Source: Gymnothorax reevesii
Taxonomy: Eukaryota > Chordata > Actinopteri > Anguilliformes > Muraenidae
Assembly: GCA_029721435.1 (NCBI GenBank)
Contig: CM056573.1
Coordinates: forward strand, 154,781,322 to 154,845,321
Direction: 5' to 3'
DNA: 64,000 nucleotides
The position numbers and the translations under genes are program-made. The first letter of the stretch is position 1; each line of letters opens with the position of its first letter. The notes beneath the pieces are model-generated. The model did not search any database, had not been told where the DNA came from, and was given only the letters and a program-made list of their open reading frames with translations. Shown in pieces: positions 9,876 through 21,300 of the stretch.

Positions 9876-11495
9876 TGACGGGTTCTCACAGCTCTAAAGC
9901 GCCTCCTGGAGGATATATGTCTGTACTGCATCTTGAAAAAATGATTGAGGTAGTGTGGTGTTAAAAATGCCGTCCCACAGGGTAAATTTTAGGCACTAAA
10001 CTTCTCGGTTTTTTATAACACAATCTGAAGTTCTATCGATACACAAATTATCAGGTCTATTTCCAACATTTTTATTGTTCATGAGTGTGTTTGTCCATGT
10101 TAAACCTAATACGCACTTAAATTGTATTCCCGCACGTGTGCTTTTTGTGAAGAATTTAATTACCTCCCTAAAGGTATAATGAAAAAATATTTGTTGTTAA
10201 AAATATGCCTCATGTCAGTTCTGCAGACACATCAAACAGTGAGTTGTGGCATTAAGTGTAGCTAATGGACGATTCCTGGATGAAGAAAATGAAACGAAGA
10301 CTGCTATCACCCTATTAATCTATGATAAATGCTTTTGCATTAGCTTATCAAACGCACAGGAAATAAAAATTGATTGCGGGTTTCTGGAGTTGATTCCGAG
10401 ACTGATAGCAATGCTTTGGCCAGGCATACATCTTCACATTCTGAGTACACACTTGGAAAAGAAAATCCCATTAACATTGATACTGTTTGTGAAGTCTGGT
10501 TTGTGAAGCCTGGTTTTTTTTTTTTTTTTTTTGAGGAAGTACTGCAGCCACTCCACTCACTTCGTTAGTTGAATCGTGAAGCTAATTCCATACAAGAGTC
10601 TAAACACCATGTGGGCTGCTTTCATCAAATGCAATCAAAGAGTTAATTGATTTAATTTGATGATGAAGAGCGCAAGACTCATACTTTGGCCCATCAGGAC
10701 AGTTGCGCACTTGTAGGTCAGGTTATCCAAAACTGGATTTGAGGACTACTTTTCTGCCAGCCGCAGACAAGCACCTGGAGTAAAGTCCTCATGCAATCAC
10801 TAACTCTCATTACAAAATTAAGGCCTGGAGTATAATCAAATTCTTTGGACAGAAGCAATTAGAGCCTTGTGTTTAATATCTCAGCCATTTATGCCCAGTG
10901 GAAGGCAGCCAAGATGCTTGATCTGAGAATAATGAAAGTGTTGAAATGATCAAATTATTATGTGGGCTTGTACATGGTTTTTGTTCATGTTTTTAAAAAA
11001 TGAAAATGTGCCACCAAACCTAGCTGAACCGGAAGATTCTTCCGCTGCACATAAATATGACATCCGTTTCTTTGGTAGTCAAGATGCAAAGCTCCAAGAA
11101 CCAACCAAATCAGAGGGCATTCATTAAGACTCAAGCACACGCTGAGCTTACCACAAATTGCCTCAGGGCTATGCAGTATTGGAAAATTCCTTGACTGAAA
11201 GCAGCCATCCCTACTGTCACTATTTTTAAAAAGTAAACCAACTCTGTACTCTTGAGTGGTCAAATTATGAATCACATTTTCATTTAACCAATTCAACTGA
11301 AATTTGAAATGTTCATTCAGTGAGTCACAGAGTTGCCTGTGGTTAAAAGAATTATCTGTACGGAGTCATATTATAAAACTGTCATTTCTGAACAATAGAC
11401 CATAGAACGCATCACCATTGCACAGCTGAGTGACTGGTGATTCTGGCAATAGTTCTGACTCGTAATTTTTTGCTCAGATCAGTATTTGGTATATA
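9876..11495. other. Unassigned intergenic stretch
   Basis: No gene that I can support. It contains a T-run near 10514-10532. Short frames at 10246-10568 and 10985-11296 have no recognisable domain. Confidence 0.4.
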
Positions 11496-13075
11496 CAAAA
11501 CCCAAAGCCAGTGAAGTAGGCATGTTGTGTAAATCATAAATAAAAACAGAATACAATGATTTGCAAATCCTTTTCAACCTATATTCAATTGAATACGCTG
11601 CAAAAACAAGTTACTTAATGTTCGAATAGGTAAACTTTGTATTTTTTTGCAAATATTAGCTCATTTGGAATTTGATGCCTGCAACATGTTTCGAAAAAGC
11701 TGGCACAAGTGGCAAAAAAGACTGAGAGAGTTGAGGAATGCTCATCAAACACTTATTTGTAACATCCCACAGGTGAACGGGCTAATTTGGAACAGGTGGG
11801 TACCGAGATTGGGTATAAAAGCAGCTTCCCTGAAATGCTCAGTCATGCACAAACAAGGATGGGGCGAGGGTCACCACTTAGTGAACAAATGCGTGAGCTG
11901 ATTGTCGAACAGTTTAAAAACAACATTCCTCAACGAGCTATTGCAAGAAATTTAGGGATTTCATCATCTACGGTCCGTAGTATCGTCAAAAGGTTGGAGA
12001 AATCACTGCACGTAAGCGACAAGGCCGAAAACCAACATTGAATGCCCGTGACCATCGATCCCTCAGGCGGTACTGCATCAAAAACGACATCAGTGTGTAA
12101 AGGACATCACCGCATGGGCTCAGGAACACTTCAGAAAACCACTGTCAGTAACTATAGTTCGTCGCTACATCTGCAAGTGCAAGTTAAAACTCTACAATGC
12201 AACGCGAAAGCCATTTATCAACAGCACCCAGAAATGCCGCAGGCTTCGCTGGGCCCAAGTTCATCTAGGATGGACTGATGCAAAGTAGAAAAGTGGTCTG
12301 ACAAGTCCACATTTCAAATTGTTTTTGGAAACTGTGGATGTTGTGTCCTCCGGACCAAAGAGGAAAAGAACCATCCGAACTGTTATAGGCGCAAAGTTCA
12401 AAAGCCAGCATCTGTGATGGTATGGGGGTGTATTAGTGCCCAAGGCATAGGCAACTTACACATATGTGAAGGCACCATTAATGCTGAAAGGTACATACAG
12501 GTTTTGGAGCAACATATGTTGCCATACAAGCAACGTCTTATTCATGGACGCCCCTGCTTATTTCAGCAAGACAATGCCAAGCCACATTCTGCACGTGTTA
12601 CAACAGCATGGCCCCATAGTAAGAGTGTGGGTACTAGACTGGCCTGCCTGTAGTCCAGACCTGTCTCCCATTGAAAATGTGTGGCGCATTATGAAGCGTA
12701 AAATACGACAACGGAGACCCCAGACTCTTGAACAACTTAAGCTGTACATCAAGCAAGAATGGGAAAGAGTTCCACCTGAAAAGCTTCAAAAAGTGGTCTC
12801 CTCAGTTCCCAAACGTTTACTGAGTGTCGTTAAAAGGAAAGGCGATGTAACACAGTGGTAAAAAGGCCCCTGTGACAACTTTTTTGCAGTGTGTTGCTGC
12901 CTTTAAATTCTAAGTTAATGATTATTTGCAAAAAAAAAGTTTCTCAGTTTGAACATTAACATCTTGTCTTTGCAGTGTATTCAATTGAATATAAGGTGAA
13001 AAGGATTTGCAAATCATTGTATTGTTTTTATCTACGATTTACATAACGTGCCAACTTCACTGGTTTTGCGTTTTG
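11496..13075 (+). mobile_element. Tc1/mariner element, CAAAACCCAA-end family, full length
   Basis: TA target duplications flank both ends (11494-11495 and 13076-13077). The left end begins CAAAACCCAAAGCCAGTGAA and the right end is its reverse complement. The inverted repeats contain GATTTGCAAATCCTTTTCA. The inside holds one transposase gene in the plus orientation. A second copy of the family lies at 39.2-40.8 kb on the other strand. Confidence 0.88.
11787..12861 (+). pseudogene. Tc1/mariner transposase, frameshifted
   Basis: Three frames carry successive parts. 11787-12041 holds the helix-turn-helix (RAIARNLGISSSTVRSIVKR). About 12280-12653 holds the first catalytic block (WSDKS), [12 protein letters not shown] and the second Asp in FQQDNAKPH. 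12466-12861 holds SPDLSPIENVWRIMK with the third acidic residue, then a normal C-terminus to a stop. At least two frameshifts separate them. The order and spacing are those of a DDE transposase of the Tc1 group. The copy is dead but recent enough for every motif to be read. Confidence 0.85.
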
Positions 13076-13463
13076 TACTTGGGACACAATATGAGTGGAT
13101 TATCTTACTCACCTGTGGCTCTAATCAAGCAAGTAGTAATGCAGCACAATGCCAGCAGTGCTACTGGCTCAAGGGCCCGATTTTTTTTTTTTTTTTTTTT
13201 CTTCCCATGTTGGACAATAATGTGAAGCTGAATTACCAGATGCCCACAGGTCTGTGCAGTTTTGGTTCCAATGTAAGCATTGACATTAAGGAGAGTGGAT
13301 TTTTTTGGTCAATTGGTAACTTCATTGAACCAACGTTGCTGAGAAAAATAGCTTCAAATGCAACAATCCAGGGCCTTGTTTCACAAAGCATGTTTACCAA
13401 GTAAGCAGGATCAAAATCGGTTTACTCAGAAATAAAGGTACAACAGGAGTCCACTTTTACCAC

Positions 13464-13638
13464 CAGAGGTGGAAAATCCAGGGGTCAGAAAGTAAAAATG
13501 CAGCCGGGCTTTTTCCCCTCCCACAAAATGAGCTGATCACTCATATTGGCTCTTTCACCTGTCAGAGGTAAATCCAGGTGGTTGGAATAATGTTCTGGGG
13601 AGGATTTTTACTTTCTGAACCTGGACTTTCCACCTCTG
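13464..13638. mobile_element. hAT-type MITE with perfect 8-bp target duplication
   Basis: Ends are CAGAGGTGGAAAATCCAGG and its inverted copy ending CCTGGACTTTCCACCTCTG. TTTACCAC flanks both sides exactly (13456-13463 and 13639-13646). An 8-bp duplication and CAG...CTG ends are the hAT hallmarks. It is 175 bp long, with no coding capacity. Confidence 0.85.
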
Positions 13639-16164
13639 TTTACCACTAAGGTAAAATCTACACTAATCTATCCTCAGAGGTTTATTACTGGACTAACTGT
13701 GTGCATTTTCAGGTCTAAAAAGGTAGGTTGCCGTTGCATTTTCAAGGGTACAATAGGTATACCCTACTGCCCCAGAGACAAGCCATTGTACCCCTAAACA
13801 TACAATGAAATACTTGATTTTCTGCGAATAAACTGAAAGAAGAGACATTTTGGGTTTCACTCAGAGCAGTTATCCAGCTAACTCTGCAATCCTGCTTGAG
13901 CAAACATCCCCTGGGGCTGGAGGATGAGCATTGTGATTTCAGGCCCATGTTTGCAACTCCTGGAGGGCTGTTGTCTCTGTGGGATTTTGTGGGCTTCTAT
14001 CAAACAGCAGTGAGTTAAAAGAGGTTTGAGAAAAACGTTTGTAGACTCTTCAGCCAATTAGTGACTTAAATGAATCAATTGTGCTGAAACACCAAAGACC
14101 CACAGGCACTGAAGCTCTCAAGGAGTCAGACACCCCCTGCCTCATCCGATCAATGACTTGAATGAATTACTGGTGCTGAATCTCACCAAAAAGCTGCAAA
14201 TGCTGTGGTTCATGAAAACTCTATTCTGACACTTGTGATCGATGAGAAGGGGACTGGGTTTTGCTGTGCCAGTTATGCACTAGTTTTATGTTCTATCTGA
14301 ACTTGGAAGTGTTCCAGGAAACTGATTAAACCTCAGTTTTATATTTTGATTGGTCAAATGCTTACTGCCTCTAGAATATTGTTCGCTTGAAAAAAAAATT
14401 CTCTAGTAGATATTGGATTCCACATTCCTATTACAGGACCACCTGTGACATGATTATCACTCAATAAAGACCATCTTCAACAGGAAAGTGCTATAAAGTA
14501 CATTTATTTTCAAACTGATGCCATTTGGTCTATAGGCAAAAAAAAAAAAAAGAAATACAAATATATACAGTGAACAGGTAGTCCCAGCCCAGATTTATTT
14601 ATTTTTTTATTTTATTCCCCGTATGCAGACCATGCTCATACTATGGTGATGAAAAATCTTTTTGCATTTACATGCGATATCCTGGATTAAATACATTCCA
14701 ATGGAGAATCTCAGTGTTAAATCTAATAATAGGTTATTGCTGCTTTAATCAGTACATTGAATTAAAAAAAACATACCCTTTTAAATGGCTAGCGCCACGG
14801 TTCACTGAACAGCCTTTCGTGGAAAAAAAAAAAATGTACTGGCTGGTGAGAGTAAGGGCACTCTATTACAATGCAGGTTTTTTTCTCTTATGGCTTTCGC
14901 AATCTCACTCCCAGTACATTTTTCAACACAGAGCAGCACACAGTGCATGAATTTAGGTCCCAGGAGTAGTCCAGCAAAATGAAATGCAATCAACATTGTA
15001 ATAAAACCACTACCACTACATTTAAACAAAATGACGTTTAAATGTAATGCAATAAAAAAACAAGGATAAACAAAAAACCCAATACCCTTTCGGTATAAAG
15101 CATTTGCAAAGACAACTAATACATATCCAGAGCTGATTAACTATTGTATTGTAATTTCATTGATTGAATGACTAGTGGTCGAGGTATTAAAAAGTCTGAA
15201 ATAAAGAGTAGTGAAACATTAATTGTACAAAAATATATATATTTTATGTAGTATAAATCCTTCCAGCAATTCAAATCATTTTTACATATTGCTGGTTCCC
15301 AGTGCAGTATAAATGCTATCCCTCGGACTGCCCAAGCTAGAACTTAACAGATCTACTTAATTGAAGAATTTTCAGACATGCCTTGAAAAAATATGGAAAT
15401 GCAGACCTTTGCCGTAATTTAACAGGCATTTGAAATAAAAGCTTTTCACAGATCTCCGCATCAAGGCCCTGTGCAATGCACACTGTCAGTTCAGGCCAAG
15501 TACCATGGTTTGGGCACAGGGATTTGGGCACTTGGACCTTTGTTTATTTAATAAAATGCTGACCGCTTCAAAACAGAAGGGGAAGAATAAGCCTTTTAAG
15601 AGCCGTGATGTAATGACAAAGTTTCTGGGGGACCAGATCCAGATATTTCAAATGGTGAAAAATACAGCGCAATAGGAAGGGACAGCTATGGGGATTTGGG
15701 GATAATGTAATAAAAAAAAAAAACCCCTCAGTCGCATAGAGAAAGCAGTCGGAAAAATAGTGAAATGCTTCATATTTTTGTGCATTTACTGAGTGAAATT
15801 TTAAAATCTTTGAAGACGGGCTGCAACGTTACAAGACACATGCATGAAGTGAAGTCACCATACAATATTTACACCTACTCTCAATCAGGCGTGGTCACTG
15901 CTAATGACAGATACCTGCGAATGCTACACTGAAGACACACCAGCTCTAGAGATGATGTGCCAATCACACTCTCTTTCTCTCCCAGCTAATCTCCACTGTA
16001 ACAGCTCTGAAAATGCAATTACATGGGATTTCTTTCAACGAGGTCAGTAAACGTAGAAATAATTATATTCTTTATTGACATAGTTTCAGCGTAGGACAAG
16101 GCTCCCAGAAAACTTAGCAACTTTCTGCATGCATATATACACAACCGCTCACACAATTCGCTCC

Positions 16165-16385
16165 TTGTTACCTCCGCCAGGAGATCATGTTTTTCCTTTG
16201 TTTGTTTTTTTGTTTGTCTGCCTGTTAGCAGGATATTCCAAAACCATAGATTTTAACCAGAGTTTACAGTATGTTACAGTAGCATAAGAGGGGCAAGTGA
16301 TTAAATATTGGCATATCTAGGCAGCTGAGATATAAGCCAAAGTTCAAATCCAGCTATGCTGGTGGAGGTATGGGCTCTCGCGAGT
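16165..16385. repeat. Dispersed repeat with GTTACCTCCGCCAGGAG start
   Basis: The piece begins GTTACCTCCGCCAGGAGATC, followed by a TTTGTTTG-rich stretch and CTGTTAGCAGGATATTCC, and ends near GGTGGAGGTATGGGCTCTCG. That start/end pair (CCTCCGCC ... GGTGGAGGT) is the form of a widespread animal dispersed repeat. Assignment is from recall of the pattern only. Confidence 0.5.
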
Positions 16386-17254
16386 CCAACTCTAGTTAAA
16401 ACTGGTATCTGCCATTTCTCTGCAAGCCCTACGTTTCACTGGTCCTCACCTTCAGCAATAAATGGGAGCAGCATTATTTTTAACCCTGACAATTGTGGAC
16501 AACATCAGGGCTCATTTTTAGGGAAGTACAGCGAGCAGCCGCAGGCAGCAGCACAGTGGCACGCAGCCAAGCTAACCCTGCACTGGTGATATCAGACCTG
16601 TGGCGCTGAGTGAGTGCAGATAGACAGTAACCTCTCTGTTTTCGCCTGACAAGACCATTTTTACATTCGATTTCGCGCATAAGAGCGATCGGTACGCTTG
16701 AGTTTAATTCAATCTTCCCTGAATCACTGTTACGCTCCTGGACTGAAACAAAAACACCCTCATGCCAAAATATCACATGCTCCCTCCCTCCATCTCCTCA
16801 CCTCTAACCTCCACCTGAAATTACTTTCTTTTGAGGTATATGGAATTACCTTTGCAAAGCGGCAGTCCGAACCATAAGGCTTTTGTTCCAAGCAACTTTG
16901 ATTTCCATTTAAATTAAAAAAGAGAAAGGTGTCCACTTCAAGCATGATCAGCATGAATGAAACATGGATGGCTTGGCCATTTTCCGAAACACTTTTCTAT
17001 GCATAGTTCAATCAACCTCCCCTTCTCTAGTATAAAAGACTATGATGCATTATTAGTACAAGTTTTCATGGATGCTACAAGGCAATTCATATGAAGGATC
17101 CTTCATAAGCATTTAATAAGGCTTTCATGCACTCTCCTAAACATTTACTGCCATTGTGTGAAGCATGATATAAATGGAATAATAGCAAAAATGCCAAGGA
17201 AATATTACCCAAGCATGCAGCACATTGGTCAATAGTAACACGTCTCTGTAAATG

Positions 17255-17260
17255 TTTATT
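17255..17260 (-). terminator. Candidate poly(A) signal AATAAA
   Basis: First AATAAA on the minus strand after the stop codon of the membrane protein gene, about 1 kb downstream. Not proven to be used. Confidence 0.25.
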
Positions 17261-18284
17261 CACTGCATATGAAGGCACATAGCAGTTATGTAGGACCCTT
17301 CAATGATGGCGTATAACAGAGAAAACTACACAAACAGCTTAGTAACAAAAGAAACGTTAGTGGAAGCTAATAATTGCACTGCTCTAACAAGTGGGCTATT
17401 CAAACCCCTTCCGAGTTTACTTTCTGCAGTAGGTGGGCTTCGTAACAACACTTTTCATTTTTTTGAGTGCTGAGATTCACGTTGGTTGTGATGGACCCAG
17501 ACGAAGAATCTGCTTTGAATGAGGAAAAAGCAGGTGCTTGTGTGGGCATTCATGCGTGGCAGTGATGACAGCTCCATGGCACTGCTATTAAAAAATTCTC
17601 AGGGGCATATTCCCTAAATGTCTGCATGAGAGCAGAGCGGAATGGCTTTGATGATAAAATGTGTCAATTAAAGCCATAAGAGCTGTTGAATTGTTTTGCT
17701 AAAAAAAACCCAAATCATACTGGGACTTTTTTTTTTTTTTTTCCACCGCCAGATAATCAAAGCTGGTGTGAGCAGTCCCCTTAAGAGGAAATTAAAAATG
17801 CCAGTACATTGAGTAGTGTTACTCGTGGGGTGAGGTGTGTTTGTTATCGTGTCCCATCTCCACAGGAAATGGGATTTCCAAGGATTTTTGGTTGTTTTTG
17901 TCCGTTGGTCGCAATTTCGTCTCCTTGGTGACACTGAGAAAGCTGCCTCGCACTGGTTTTACTCTGTGAAAATCTGTCCCTAGCTGAAAACCTAACCTCG
18001 TAACTATGCCCTTACATCGACAGTCCTCTGTGAGCAGTAAGAAAATGACAGAAATTATGACTTTTACAGGGGCGTGTATGACTTTAGCAGTTCTGACAAC
18101 TCCTTGACTCCTTGATTTGGAGCATGGGGTCCAATTAGACAAGGACCTGGCAAAGGCATGAGATCCCAGCTGGAGAGAGACGGCAGGGTTCCCCACAGCT
18201 GCATGAGGAGACAGCAGTGGCACAGAAGCCTGAGGGGCAGCACTTCTGTACAGCTCCCTCAAGAGGCCAAGGCTATGGTGAGGC

Positions 18285-18330
18285 TTAGATGGCAGATTTC
18301 ACTGACTGTTCCACAGGGACTGAATAGACT
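18285..18330 (-). CDS. Membrane protein gene, last coding exon
   Basis: The acceptor CTCCCTCCTCAG lies at the end of an exceptionally long polypyrimidine tract. The exon encodes VYSVPVEQSVKSAI and the TAA stop. It completes a Gly codon with the two bases from the previous exon. Confidence 0.7.
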
Positions 18331-21300
18331 CTGAGGAGGGAGAGAGAGAGAAATTAAGAGAGAGAAAGAGAGATAGGAGGGAGAGAGAGACAGAGAGCAC
18401 ATTTATATTATTACCACAGTGATGTTTCATTTCACAGATTCAATGTCTGAAACATTACTAGACGTAATGACCACCACTATGAAGAAAACTTCTAAATGTT
18501 TTCAAACTTAATCACAATCCTTCCCGCTGGCACAAACAGTACAGACTTTGTCATTATTTTTACGTCCCATGGCAACAACAAGCAATGTCAAACACTGGGC
18601 TACTAAGCAATAACGGAAAATAAGATTTTCTTGTCAAATACCTACATGTTTCATCACGTCTAATGGGGTTTGATCTTCCATTGGTTTAAATAATGTACCC
18701 TTTGCCAGATACACAAGATACACCATCAGTGAGCTGAGGTAAAGACCAGGGTCCACTACAATCATGTCAAAATACAAAGTAAATTCCTGTCAAATTAAAT
18801 AAAGTATATGGACTGAATTTGTAAAAATACAGGTACTATAGCTCTCATCAAGGCTGTTAAAACTAGATTTAGTCAGTAAGCATGGCTTACAGGATACCCC
18901 CCGCAACAACAAGTAGTCGGGCAGTAGTACCACAGTCAATAGACCTTCCAGCAAGAAGAAAAATTTTCAAAATCGGATGAGTAGATTATGAGATGTAGGT
19001 CCGGACGCACAGACGCACGCACACACACACAGACACACGCACAGACACACGCACGCACGCACACACAGACGGACAATGCAAATCCAGTATACCCCCCTAA
19101 ACTTTGTTGCGGGGGGATATAATAATTACAAATTCGATTTTTAGAGAATATCACTAACTAATAATAATAATAATAGCACATAAACACTTGCCAACCATTA
19201 TTTCTGATTTAAAGATAATCATTCACATAGGCGAGATGCACTACAGTGGTTCTGAGGGAAAGGTTTTGTTATTTTTTGTGTAGCAACTCCAGGTAGGCTT
19301 TCAAACCCTTGCAAGCACACTGTTTATCTGACACGCAGCGGGGTTGCTCTGTTTTTAAGCCTCTTTTTCAGCAAGTGGATCACTCAGCGCAGCGCTACCG
19401 GCATTAGCTCCAGCCCTGGGAGGCACCCGTAAGCTGCAAAAAGAATTTAACCTAATAAGACAGTTACGGCACAGCGGTTGATGTGTTTTGCTCTCTCTCC
19501 TGGATGTGGACTGTTCAAGTTAAAGATGCAATTCCACGACCTCCTCTGTCTGTGGGCGCATACATGCAGCCCTTACGAGAAGAAAAACTTGAGTACTTGA
19601 CGGAAAAGTGAATGCACATGCTTTAAAAAAAAAGGCACTTGCACTCATCCCCGCCAGCGTGCTGCACTGACTCGTTATTTTCAGATTGAGCGGAGGACGG
19701 AAAAAAAAGTCTCGCCGTTAAACTGGTTAAGGCAGTTTCTCCCCTGCTTGTTTTTGGAGTTGGCCTGAGGCATATGCTAATATGGGGATTTTGGTAGACG
19801 TAGGCTACAGCGGTTTTTCTCCCTCCCCATGAAGCCAATTTTCAATCAAGGTTTAGTCACCTTGCTGCGTGTTGGGTCTTGCACTGTAGGGTTAGATTCG
19901 GGCTGATGTCTTATTCTTTTTTTTTTTTTTTGCAGGTGGGGGTGCAAAGGTGACTCAAATAACGCATGTAATTTCAGAACAAGCCCGTGCCGGCCCGGGG
20001 TGGGTGGGTTCACTCCTGCTCAGTGTCACAGCATGAGGGCTGAGTGTTGTCTGGTTTTGACGTTGATGTGCCCCTAATGGCGAACAAATTGTCAAACTGA
20101 CGGGACTGTTACCCACTCGACTGGTTCTGTCACACTCCCAGGGATGACATATCCAGTAAAAACAGAACACTCATCTCTCTTGTAAAAGACTGGTGACTGC
20201 GAGTCTTTAAATAATAATCCAGATGGTTTTGCATTGAATAGAGAAGAGAGACTCCTGCTTTCAACAAAAATGAATTGATAGTAATGAAGCAGCCTGCTTG
20301 TCCTGAAAATGATTAGTTACTGTACCTCACAAAGCAGGTTAATGTTAAAAAAAAACCACAGCCTTATTCCTCATTAGGCCTCAAACAACAGCCTGATTGT
20401 ATCTTAGGCCAAAATTCACTTTTAACTCAGTCTACTATTCAAATAAACTACCCATGAAAGCTGAATACATTTTCATTAAGAGTTCCATTAGCCAATTCCA
20501 AGATTCCATTCCTGTGAACTCTGTGCCCTATGCCTCATATCTGCATATATGATGGTTCATCAGGTGGCAGGCTCCTTTCATCAACATCTGAAGTTTTACA
20601 CTCCTAAAACAGAAATGATTGGAGATGACTTTCAGGTAGTGTAGTGAATTCAAGCACCCATGCCATTAGAGAAGCCTCCTCATGGTCTTCCTTACAGCAT
20701 GGACCACAGTTTGGAAAAAAATTGCGATTGTAAATCATTCTCTCTTACCCTTGCTGTCGGTTTTGCATATGACGTCTGACCAGAATAACGGCTGAAAAAC
20801 AAAATTTAAAAAAAAAAAAGAGAGAGAGACATCAGCTACTGACTCATCCATGAAATGCGACATTTAGATCCTTTTTGAGGCCTACATTTCCAAACTTTCC
20901 TGAGGACTCACACTTCACAGCATTTTCATTTCTATCACTCATTCACCCATACGTAAATAGCGACTAAGTCCGCCATTAACAATTGCTCTCACTGACAGAA
21001 ATCGAGTCTGGAAAAATTCATGTCGAAATAAAAGAGCAATATGCTCCACTAAGCAGCCGGAGGGGAAAGGCTATGTTAGCAGGTTGTGGCAGTTGTGGCA
21101 ATACAGTTTCATCCACTGAGACCGACGCCTGTTTCTGCCTCGGGCTGCTCTCAGAGAGTGTTCTACGGCACCTTGAAGGCAAATATCCTTTTGTATGTCC
21201 AACAGGGACACATATAACCATGTTAATGGAGCCCCACTTGATGGGACTGGATTAACATATACCGCGTACTGCGGGCAATACAAATAAGGATGACACCGCT

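Larger units (their letters stand above)
13650..18284 (-). other. Mostly unassigned; may include 3' UTR of the minus-strand membrane protein gene
   Basis: This stretch lies directly downstream of the minus-strand stop codon at 18285. The first AATAAA on that strand is at 17255-17260, and others occur down to 14503-14508, so the true cleavage site cannot be told. I see no coding exon. A dispersed repeat lies at about 16165-16385. Confidence 0.35.
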
